A stretch of 64,000 nt of DNA from an uncultured Prevotella sp. (GTDB lineage Bacteria; Bacteroidota; Bacteroidia; Bacteroidales; Bacteroidaceae). The notes beneath the pieces were generated by a model. That model saw nothing but the letters and a program-made list of their open reading frames with translations. It was not told the origin of the DNA and searched no databases. The stretch lies in contig CALUGA010000005.1 in assembly GCA_944320105.1 (NCBI GenBank), forward strand, positions 1 to 64,000. The letters run 5' to 3'. Positions 1 to 7,447 of the stretch are shown in pieces (the first letter of the stretch is position 1; each line of letters starts with the position of its first letter). The position numbers and the translations under genes were made by a program.

Positions 1-77
1 GACTTTCAACTATAAAGGTACAAAATATTTGCGAGATTACCAACTTTTTTGGATACTTTCTTATCCCGAACTCGCGT

Positions 78-188
78 TATAATGGTTTGCGCCGCATGAA
101 TGCGGCACCTCCTATGCTTTTCCCTTCCCCGGGTCACAGACCCGGCCACAGTCGGCGGCGGGTTGCAAACCCGCCGCAACGTGGGTGT
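78..188. repeat. Composite palindromic intergenic element, copy 1
   Basis: This roughly 110-bp block contains three back-to-back palindromes: GCCGCATGAATGCGGC, CCGGGTCACAGACCCGG and GGCGGGTTGCAAACCCGCC. Near-identical blocks recur at 3803-3911 and 4097-4214. It encodes no credible protein. It looks like a REP/MITE-type structural repeat, but no terminal transposase signature is visible. Confidence 0.8.
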
Positions 189-440
189 TTCGTGTAAGTT
201 TACGTGAAACCAACGTGTGAGTTTTCGTGTAAGTTTACATGAAACCAACGTGGAAGTTAACGTGTGTAAGTTTACATGAAACCAACGTGCGAGTCAACGT
301 GTGTAAGTTTACATGAAACCAACGTGGAAGCTAACGTGTGTAAGTTTACATGAAACCAACGTGGAAGCTAACGTGTGTAAGTTTACATGAAGCTAACGTG
401 TGAGCTAACGTGTGTAAGTTTACGTGAAACCAATGTGTGA
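189..440. repeat. 37-nt tandem array
   Basis: The word GTAAGTTTAC begins at 194, 229, 266, 303, 340, 377 and 414, so the period is 37 nt after a first 35-nt unit. The whole unit is repeated, and no unique spacer is present. With the block at 78-188 it occupies most of the non-coding stretch 1-799; bases 1-77 show nothing recognisable. Confidence 0.85.
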
Positions 441-566
441 GCTTGCGTTGGCGCGCCTGCCGCCGACTGTTTTAGTTTTTTGGCATCGTTGCTTATATTA
501 TTGTTAAATCCCTAAATGTTTAGTGTTTTTTAACTATTGTTGCAAGGCAGGCATAATTAAGTTTCT

Positions 567-574
567 TAACTTTG
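567..574 (+). promoter_or_regulatory. Candidate -7 box TAACTTTG
   Basis: This matches the Bacteroidota -7 consensus TAnnTTTG. It implies a leader of about 220 nt before the gene at 800. No well-spaced -33 TTG is visible, so the call is tentative. The AT-rich stretch 460-545 just upstream resembles 4385-4465 in front of the paralogous gene. Confidence 0.45.
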
Positions 575-799
575 CCACTGCAAAACCGGGCATACCGCCC
601 ATGGCGGCAGGCCGCAAACCGAGGCAGGCCCGGCGCATTACTAACTCGCTATATACCAATGGCCGGGCTGTGGCCGGGCAATGCAAACGTTTGCACCGCG
701 CGTGACGGCTCGATGACGTGCTGCAGCGGTGGTTTCAAGACGGACAACGATCGATGATTTCATACAATAACATACCAATATCAAATCAATTTCAACAAA

Positions 800-3448
800 A
801 TGAAGAAACTCTTTACTTTAGGGCTTACCCTGCTCATGGCAGCGGCAAGCTACGCCCAAGGTGACGTCCGCACGCTGTGGGACTTCACCCAAGGCTTCAG
901 TTCAGAGACCATCGCCAACCTCGAGGCCGACGCAGCCTCGGGTGCGGGCTACTGGACAAACAAGGGTACGTGGTACGAGAGTAAGGCCCGCACCGCCGGC
1001 CCGCTCTATGCCCACGTAAACGGCCAGGACTGGCTCATTCCCGAGACTGAGGGCCTCACCATCGGCGCCCAGTCCAACGCGCACTTCAACATCGTGATTG
1101 AGCACAACGACGGCCCCCACATCTGGCTCAACGGCAGGAAAGGCGAGGACTACGTAACCATACCCGCGGTGCCTGCAGGTGAGAAGGTAACCGTGGTCTA
1201 CGCTTCGCACAGTGGCGACCAGGCTCGCGGCTTTAAGGTGAGCGGGGGCTTTGCCTCTGAGGACGGCCAGACCGAGTTCAAGACTGTAGGCAAGAAGGAC
1301 ACCGTGGTGGTCATCAACAACAACGCTGACTCCACCGACCTCAAGATAAGCGCCACCAACGGCTTCCACATCTTCTACATCTGCGTGGGCGACGCACCTA
1401 CGGGCGGCACGCCGAAGATTGGCTACGTTTACGACTCAAGCACCGAGGCTTACGCCAACAGCGGCGAGGCCGAGGGTTACGGTGCCGTTGGAGTTGCCCT
1501 GCAGACCCTTGGCCAGTTGTATGACCACGAGGTGGTGAACATCGACCTCAGCAAGGACGTGAGCGCCTTTACGGTTGACTCGCTCCGCAATCTCACCGCA
1601 GTGCTGCTCAGCCCCTACGTGAATGCCGATGACGAGTTCCTGCAGAACGTTAAGCAGACCATAGCCTTCACACCGGTGCTCAACCTCAGCCCCGACTTCT
1701 ACACTGCATGGGGCTACGGCTCGGCAGTGGCATCCACATCGAACATGGTGCAGGTTAAGGGCGCAGCCCTCGAAAGCTCGCTCTTCCAGCGCGCCATGGC
1801 AGGCGAGGAGCCTTTCCTCAATGAGGACGGCACCATAGAGTGGCTCTACCCCGGTTACAACGCAACGGGCTACTCCGCACCCGCAGGCAGCTACTTCGCA
1901 GCCGACAGCGTGCTGGCCTACACCATGGACGGCACACCGGCCATCCACATCCACAACCTCGACCGCAACGCCTACCTGCTCCTGCCTTTCCCGAGGATGG
2001 ACGAGGTGAGCGAGAGCGGAAGCTCCATCGACATGATTGCGAACGGCCTCATGATGATTGCCGAGACCAAGAGCGAGGTGGCACAGGCATACAGGCCCAG
2101 CGTAAGCCAGACTTACCACCACCAGTACACCACCGTTACGCTCGACTGCTCTACCAAGGGCGCTCAGATGTACTACACCATCGACGGCTCTGAGCCTACC
2201 ACGGCCAGCACCCCCTACACCGCACCCTTCGACATCAACGCCAAGGGCGTAACCGTAAAGGCTGTGGCCATTGCCGACGGCTACCTGCTCAGCGACGTGC
2301 GCGAGCAGGCCATCGACATCTACGAGCTGGCCGACGCACCCAAGGTGGAGTACACCCAGGAGAGCGGCAAGAGCACCGTTACCATCACCCCGGCCCACGA
2401 GGGCGACGTGGTTTACTATAACATCAGCGGCAGCAGCGTGGCCACCGAGTCGGCAGTTTACGAGGAGCCGCTCGTGCTCACCAAGCACGCCACCATCACC
2501 GCATTCACCGGTGCCAAGGACGCACAGGCACTGCTGCAGTCGGAGATTGTGCAGGTAGAGGTGCCTGTGCTCGACGAGAAGGTGCGCATCGACGTGCTCG
2601 CCCACTTCGACGCCAGCGGCGACTGGAGCAGCATAGGCAACAACGGCTACTACTTCGGCAAGAAGGGCTTTGCCTACTACTCCGGCGTGCAGGACACTGA
2701 CGGCGACGGCCAGCCCGACCTCGACGACGAGGGCAACCCCATCCTTATACCTTCGGGCCAGCAGGCCATCTTCGAGGGCAACGATGGGTGGCACCTCAGG
2801 AGCTTCGGCCAGCCCGTGCTGTGGCAGTCGCTCAGCATTGGCCACAACGTTGGCGACGTGGCTGCCTACAACCCCGCCACCGCCTTCGACGACGACGGCA
2901 TGATAACCAAGAACTGCGTGCAGTTCTCCGGCACCAGCGCAAACGACTTCACCGGCGACAAGGATCCCGTGTCGGCAAGCATCGAGAGCACCGTTAAGTT
3001 CCAGGCTCCGTTCGACATCGCCGGCTACATCGGCGGCGACGACAGCGCAAAGGTGGAAATCTTCGTGAGCACCGACACCCTCGTGCAGGCCAACTGGAAG
3101 AGCGTGGGCTACATGTACGCCCCGAAGCTCGGCGAGAAGGGCCGCAACTGGCACAAGAACCTCCTTTCGTATGAGGGCACCGACGAGGTGTTCGTGAAGA
3201 TTGCCCCGGTGAACAACACCGCCATCCGCGTGTTCGACCTCTACCTGCTCAACGCAGGCGATGAGTCAGCTGCTTACGTGGGCATCGAGGACATCACCGC
3301 CTCCGGCGAGGCCGCAGGCAAGGTAATCCGCACCGAGGTTTACAGCGCCGGCGGCGCACGCCTCGCAAAGGCAGCCAAGGGCCTTAACATCATCAAGGAT
3401 GTTTACGCCGACGGCAGCGTGAAGACAAGGAAAGTGGTAGTTAAGTAA
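800..3448 (+). CDS. Secreted protein with chitobiase C-terminal-type repeats and T9SS-like tail
   Basis: The 882-residue product starts with a signal peptide (MKKLFTLGLTLLMAAASYAQ). Residues 24-200 carry a WDFT..FSSETIANL domain seen on Bacteroidales polysaccharide-active secreted proteins. Residues 205-430 look like a Rossmann or ThuA/glutamine-amidotransferase-like fold (YVYDSS, then TAVLLSPYV). Two CHB_HEX_C_1-like repeats follow (YYTIDGSEPTT, then VVYYNISGSS). A beta-rich region precedes a C-terminal tail, GLNIIKDVYADGSVKTRKV, that resembles a type A T9SS sorting signal. The gene at 4555 is a full-length paralogue. Export to the cell surface is an inference from the signal peptide and tail. 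The substrate is unknown, although neighbouring xylanase-type genes suggest a polysaccharide. An antisense reading frame over most of the gene is a GC-bias shadow. Confidence 0.85.
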   Translation: MKKLFTLGLTLLMAAASYAQGDVRTLWDFTQGFSSETIANLEADAASGAGYWTNKGTWYESKARTAGPLYAHVNGQDWLIPETEGLTIGAQSNAHFNIVIEHNDGPHIWLNGRKGEDYVTIPAVPAGEKVTVVYASHSGDQARGFKVSGGFASEDGQTEFKTVGKKDTVVVINNNADSTDLKISATNGFHIFYICVGDAPTGGTPKIGYVYDSSTEAYANSGEAEGYGAVGVALQTLGQLYDHEVVNIDLSKDVSAFTVDSLRNLTAVLLSPYVNADDEFLQNVKQTIAFTPVLNLSPDFYTAWGYGSAVASTSNMVQVKGAALESSLFQRAMAGEEPFLNEDGTIEWLYPGYNATGYSAPAGSYFAADSVLAYTMDGTPAIHIHNLDRNAYLLLPFPRMDEVSESGSSIDMIANGLMMIAETKSEVAQAYRPSVSQTYHHQYTTVTLDCSTKGAQMYYTIDGSEPTTASTPYTAPFDINAKGVTVKAVAIADGYLLSDVREQAIDIYELADAPKVEYTQESGKSTVTITPAHEGDVVYYNISGSSVATESAVYEEPLVLTKHATITAFTGAKDAQALLQSEIVQVEVPVLDEKVRIDVLAHFDASGDWSSIGNNGYYFGKKGFAYYSGVQDTDGDGQPDLDDEGNPILIPSGQQAIFEGNDGWHLRSFGQPVLWQSLSIGHNVGDVAAYNPATAFDDDGMITKNCVQFSGTSANDFTGDKDPVSASIESTVKFQAPFDIAGYIGGDDSAKVEIFVSTDTLVQANWKSVGYMYAPKLGEKGRNWHKNLLSYEGTDEVFVKIAPVNNTAIRVFDLYLLNAGDESAAYVGIEDITASGEAAGKVIRTEVYSAGGARLAKAAKGLNIIKDVYADGSVKTRKVVVK

Positions 3449-3480
3449 CTCTTAGCCACCATCACCTAAATATCCGCAGG

Positions 3481-3516
3481 GCGGCGGGCAACCATGGCGT
3501 TGCCCGCCGCTCTTGT
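3481..3516 (+). terminator. Hairpin terminator after gene 800-3448
   Basis: The 12-bp perfect stem GCGGCGGGCAAC/GTTGCCCGCCGC has a six-base loop and a short T-rich trail, and it lies 33 nt after the stop codon. Confidence 0.75.
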
Positions 3517-3556
3517 TGTTATGGATATGCGCCCGTTGCCTCTTTGAGGTTATGTG

Positions 3557-3739
3557 CACGCGTTTCCCACGTGCTTTCCACGTGTCTCCCACGTATCTTC
3601 CACGTGCCTTCCACGTATCTTCCACGTATCTTCCACGTGCCTTTCACGTGCCTTCCACGTGCTTTCCACGTGTCTCCCACGTGCCTTCCACGTCTCTTCC
3701 ACGTGTCTTCCACGTGTCTCCCACGAGCCTTCCACGTTC
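3557..3739. repeat. 11-nt CACGTGnnTTC tandem array (16 units)
   Basis: Sixteen consecutive 11-nt units of the form CACGtgncttc run without slippage from 3557 to 3732, and a CACGTTC remnant follows. Most units carry the palindrome CACGTG or the variant CACGTA. The period is close to one helical turn. It is not a multiple of three, so all frames stay open and produce spurious low-complexity reading frames. Confidence 0.9.
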
Positions 3740-3787
3740 AGGCGGGTTTGCAACCCGCCTGCCTTCTGTTGCGGGTTTGCAACCCGC
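3740..3787. repeat. Paired GCGGGTTTGCAACCCGC palindromes
   Basis: A 21-bp palindrome (AGGCGGGTT-TGC-AACCCGCCT, 3740-3760) is followed by a shorter one at 3771-3787. The same pair recurs at 4039-4086. The core is related to the GGCGGGTTGCAAACCCGCC arm of the composite element. Confidence 0.85.
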
Positions 3788-3802
3788 GTCATCCCGGTTT
3801 CT

Positions 3803-3911
3803 TATGATGGTTTGCGCCGCATGAATGCGGCACCTCCTATCGCTTTTCCCTTCCCCGGGTCACAGACCCGGCCACAGTCGGCGGCGGGTTGCAAACCCGC
3901 CGCAACGTGGG
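3803..3911. repeat. Composite palindromic intergenic element, copy 2
   Basis: This is nearly identical to 78-188, with the same three palindromes in the same order and spacing. Confidence 0.85.
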
Positions 3912-4096
3912 AGTTTCGTGTAAGTTTACGTATGAGCCAACGTGGGTGTTTTCGTGTAAGTTTACGTGTGAGTAACGTGTGTGATTTTTTGTGTTAGCCA
4001 ACGTGAGCCCCGTTTCATCCACGTTCTCTCCCACGTTCAGGCGGGTTTGCAACCCGCCTGCCTTCTGTTGCGGGTTTGCAACCCGCGTCAGCCCTT

Positions 4097-4214
4097 TCAT
4101 GAATGGCTTATGCCGCAAGAATGCGGCACCTCCTAAGGTCGCATCATTTTCCTTTCCCCGGGTCGCAGACCCGGCCACAGACGGCGGCGGGTTGCAAACC
4201 CGCCGCAACGTGGG
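4097..4214. repeat. Composite palindromic intergenic element, copy 3
   Basis: This is a diverged third copy. GCCGCAAGAATGCGGC, CCGGGTCGCAGACCCGG and the GGCGGGTTGCAAACCCGCC arm are kept, and a few bases are inserted between the first two palindromes. Confidence 0.8.
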
Positions 4215-4340
4215 AGCCTGCGTGGGAGCCTACGTGGGAGCCTGCGTGGAAGCCTGCGTGGGAGTTAGCGTGAAAGTTAACGTGGGGGCCTGCGTGTGAG
4301 GGTATGTATGAGCTTGCGTGTGAGGGTACGTGTGAGCCTG
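4209..4340. repeat. 12-nt CGTGGGAGCCTG tandem array (11 units)
   Basis: Eleven units of exactly 12 nt, of the form CGTGnGAGnnTn, run from 4209 to 4340. Their sense matches the complement of the CACG words in the 11-nt array at 3557, so the two arrays face each other across the composite elements. With 3449-4208 this fills the gene-free stretch 3449-4554. Confidence 0.85.
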
Positions 4341-4489
4341 CGTGTAACGTTCCTGCCCATAACCCCAAATCATCAGACCGCCTAATGCTTGCTTTTAGGT
4401 TTTTGCCATTGTTGCTTTGATTATTGCCAAACACTTTATGGTTTTGTGTTTTTTAACTGACAAAGGCCGAATAACAATTGCAAGTTTAT

Positions 4490-4497
4490 TATCTTTG
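4490..4497 (+). promoter_or_regulatory. Candidate -7 box TATCTTTG
   Basis: This is a perfect match to TAnnTTTG, 58 nt upstream of the start at 4555. A -33 TTG at standard spacing is not obvious. Confidence 0.55.
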
Positions 4498-4554
4498 TCG
4501 CAAACCTTTGACGCACAGAACAGTTAAACATCTTACCAATCAAATAAAGTCAAT

Positions 4555-7278
4555 ATGAAGAAAATCTTTACACTTAGCGTATGTCTGGCCATGGCGCTCG
4601 GCGCCTGGGCCGACAACCGCAGTTGGGACTTCACCAACTGGAGCGCCGAGACCGTGAGCAACCTCAAGGCAGGTTCCGACTGGTCCGACATCGAGAAGAA
4701 GGACGGCACCGCGCCCACCGAACTCTCCAAGGACAACTGCTTCTGGGAGGTGAACGCCGTGGGCACCAGCGAGGGCTCCGAGGTCATGGCCAACGGCCAG
4801 CCTATAAAGGAGCTGCAGGGCCTCTTGTACACCAACACCACCGACCGCTCGCTGGCCATAGCCGTGAACTACCAGAACGCCAGCACCACCGACGCCGCCA
4901 TGATGAACTACCACGGCCCGTCGTACCTCTGGCTGGGCAGCAGCAAGAAGAACTACTTCGTGATACCGTCGGTGAAGCCCGGGGCCACCATCACCATCGG
5001 CATGGAGAGCCACAAGAACACCGACAAGCGCGGCGTTGAGCTTTACCTTGGCCGCGGCACGTCGGGCACCAAGCTCAAGGCACCCGACGGCACCGACATC
5101 GAGATGCCCACCACCTACGTGGAGCAGACTTACCAAGTGCCGCTCGACGCCACCGACGCCACCAACGCCGACGGCACCTACGACATCCAGATCTACAACA
5201 CCAACGGATGCCACCTCTACTTCATCAACGTCAACGAGGACAAGCCCGCCCTCGACGGAGCCCAGATAGCCTACGTTTACGACTCCGGCTACCCCGGCTA
5301 CGATCCTGACTACGACCTGGCGCGCCAGATAATCGACCCTGAGGGCGGGGCCAGCGGCGAGTTCAAGGGCGTCACCGTGACCGACATCGACCTCTCGGCC
5401 GGAGCACCCACCCGCGAGCAGCTCCTGCAGTACAACGTGGTGGTAGTCTCGGGCGCAATAGCACAGGGCAACGCCGCTGCCGCCGTGCTCAAGGATGCCA
5501 TAGCCTACGTGCCTATGGTGAACTGCAACGCCGGCCTCTACGCCGACTGGGGCTACGGCCAGCCCACGGCCACCGGCTCCAGCGCCACCACCGTGGCCGA
5601 GGAATGGCGCCAGAACGACCTCTTCACCCCCATGGGCGGCTCAGTGCCATTCGTGGCTGACGACGGCACCATGAAGCTCTTCCCCAGCGAGATGACTGGC
5701 GTAACCATCCCCGAAGGCTCCTACTTCGCCGCCGACGAGATGATAGCAGCCACAGGCTCCGCCACCACCATCCACATGCACAACGCAGGGCGCAACTCTT
5801 ACATCTTCCTGCCCTACGCCTACGACGAGCTGGCCACCATCGAGACCGACGAGGACTTTGCCTCTGCCTACGCCCTGATGTACAACGCCGTAAGCACCGC
5901 CAACGCCTACAAGACCGAGATAACCAAGGCTGGCACGCCAACCTTCACCGAGAGCTACAAGCAGATGAACACCGACGTGGCCATAGCCTCCACCACCAAG
6001 GGCGCCAGGATTTACTACACCACCGACGGCTCTACGCCCACCGACCAGAGCACCCTCTACGCCGAGCCGTTCAACGTGGCCCAGGAGGGAGTTACCGTAA
6101 AGGCCATTGCCTACGCCGACGGCTACGACCCCAGCGAGGTGGCCGAGCTTGCCGTGAGCCTCTACGAGACTTCGGCCGTGCCTACCTTCAGCGAAGAGAA
6201 GGCGGAGGGCCTCACCACCGTCACCATAACCAACAACGAGGACGGGGCAACCGTTTACTACAACTTCGACGGCAACAACGAGGCCACCAAGTCTACTCCC
6301 TACACCGCCCCGATAGAGCTTACCCACCCAACTACCATCTACGCCTTCGCGTCGGCCGTTGCCGGCAAGATAGTGTCTGAGGCCGTGCCATTCAAGGTTG
6401 AGGTGAATGGCCGCCAGGAGCGCCTCGACGTGCTGGCCCACTTCGACGCCAACGCCGCCGACTGGTCGATGGGCGAGAGCAAGACCAAGTACTACACCGA
6501 GGGCAAGAAGCAGGGCTACTACTACTACGATGTCGTGTCGCACGTTGAGACGCTGCCCAGCGGCAGCGACACCATCATCGTGGACAGCAAGACTCCGCGC
6601 GACATCCTCACCGAGGTGAAGCCCGGCAACGGCTGGTCGGCCCGCTCTTACGGCCAGGGCATGCTCTGGGAGCGCATCACCGTTTCCGATGACATCGACG
6701 ACACCAACACCGAGGGCCGCTACCGCGGCGAAACGTCGTTCGACCAGGGCGCCTCTGACAACAGCATCACCTTCGGCAACGTGCAGAAGAACGACGGCGT
6801 GGAGAACGACCCCTACTGCTGCCACATCATGACCACCGAGGCTTACCAGGGCCCGTTCGACGTGGTTACCTACTTCGGCAACGCAAGCTCCAGCAACCAC
6901 CCCAAGGCCACCATTTGGGTGACCACCGACACCCTTGACGCCGACAGCTGGGTGATGCTGGGCGACACCATCAACGCCGGCAGCAAGCAGCGCTACATCA
7001 AGAAGAACATCGTGAGCTACGACGGCACCGACAAGGTGTGGGTTAAGTTCCAGGCCGAGTTCTCGAGCGTGATGGTATTCGACATCTACCTCATGTACGC
7101 CGGCGAGCTCACCGGCATCAAGGACGCTCAGGTAACCGAGGCTGCCGGCAAGCCCGTAAGCACGCAGGTGTACAGCATCAACGGCACGCAGCTCGCCACA
7201 CCCGCCAAGGGCCTCAACATCATCAAGGAGACCTATGCCGACGGCACCGTGAGGGCCCGCAAGGTAGTGGTTAGGTAA
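4555..7278 (+). CDS. Secreted paralogue with chitobiase C-terminal-type repeats and T9SS-like tail
   Basis: The 907-residue protein is collinear with the product of 800-3448. It has a signal peptide (MKKIFTLSVCLAMALGAWA), an N-terminal WDFTNWSAETVSNL domain, a Rossmann-like middle section (IAYVYDSGYPG, YNVVVVSGA, then a conserved WGYG), two CHB_HEX_C_1-like repeats (IYYTTDGSTPT, VYYNFDGNN) and a GLNIIKETYADGTVRARKV tail. The two genes sit in tandem, and each has its own array-rich upstream region. That supports an old local duplication that included the promoter. No catalytic residues can be named. A carbohydrate-binding or carbohydrate-modifying surface role is an inference from the domains and from the xylanase operon downstream. 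Confidence 0.85.
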   Translation: MKKIFTLSVCLAMALGAWADNRSWDFTNWSAETVSNLKAGSDWSDIEKKDGTAPTELSKDNCFWEVNAVGTSEGSEVMANGQPIKELQGLLYTNTTDRSLAIAVNYQNASTTDAAMMNYHGPSYLWLGSSKKNYFVIPSVKPGATITIGMESHKNTDKRGVELYLGRGTSGTKLKAPDGTDIEMPTTYVEQTYQVPLDATDATNADGTYDIQIYNTNGCHLYFINVNEDKPALDGAQIAYVYDSGYPGYDPDYDLARQIIDPEGGASGEFKGVTVTDIDLSAGAPTREQLLQYNVVVVSGAIAQGNAAAAVLKDAIAYVPMVNCNAGLYADWGYGQPTATGSSATTVAEEWRQNDLFTPMGGSVPFVADDGTMKLFPSEMTGVTIPEGSYFAADEMIAATGSATTIHMHNAGRNSYIFLPYAYDELATIETDEDFASAYALMYNAVSTANAYKTEITKAGTPTFTESYKQMNTDVAIASTTKGARIYYTTDGSTPTDQSTLYAEPFNVAQEGVTVKAIAYADGYDPSEVAELAVSLYETSAVPTFSEEKAEGLTTVTITNNEDGATVYYNFDGNNEATKSTPYTAPIELTHPTTIYAFASAVAGKIVSEAVPFKVEVNGRQERLDVLAHFDANAADWSMGESKTKYYTEGKKQGYYYYDVVSHVETLPSGSDTIIVDSKTPRDILTEVKPGNGWSARSYGQGMLWERITVSDDIDDTNTEGRYRGETSFDQGASDNSITFGNVQKNDGVENDPYCCHIMTTEAYQGPFDVVTYFGNASSSNHPKATIWVTTDTLDADSWVMLGDTINAGSKQRYIKKNIVSYDGTDKVWVKFQAEFSSVMVFDIYLMYAGELTGIKDAQVTEAAGKPVSTQVYSINGTQLATPAKGLNIIKETYADGTVRARKVVVR

Positions 7279-7320
7279 CAAAGCCATGAGGCTTCTCCGC
7301 GAAGCTCTTTGACACAATGG

Positions 7321-7362
7321 AAACCGGCATGAGGCGCAGCTGCGCCTTGTGCCGGTTTGCTT
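7321..7362 (+). terminator. Hairpin terminator after gene 4555-7278
   Basis: The outer stem AAACCGGCA/TGCCGGTTT encloses an inner GGCGCAGCTGCGCC palindrome and is followed by GCTTT. Confidence 0.65.
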
Positions 7363-7447
7363 TATCACCAATAAGCGTGTACCCTATATGCATCAGCATA
7401 CTAACCGAAACCAACCTAAACAACAATAACTACAAAACCAACATCCT

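Noticed and set aside
189-440. A CRISPR array
   Set aside because: The full 37-nt unit is repeated with no unique spacers, and no cas gene is present.
3513-4434. Several open frames of 60-150 codons with FPRVSHVPST- or GGLQTRLNV-like text
   Set aside because: They are translations of the 11-nt and 12-nt arrays and of palindromes; no start context or conservation is expected.
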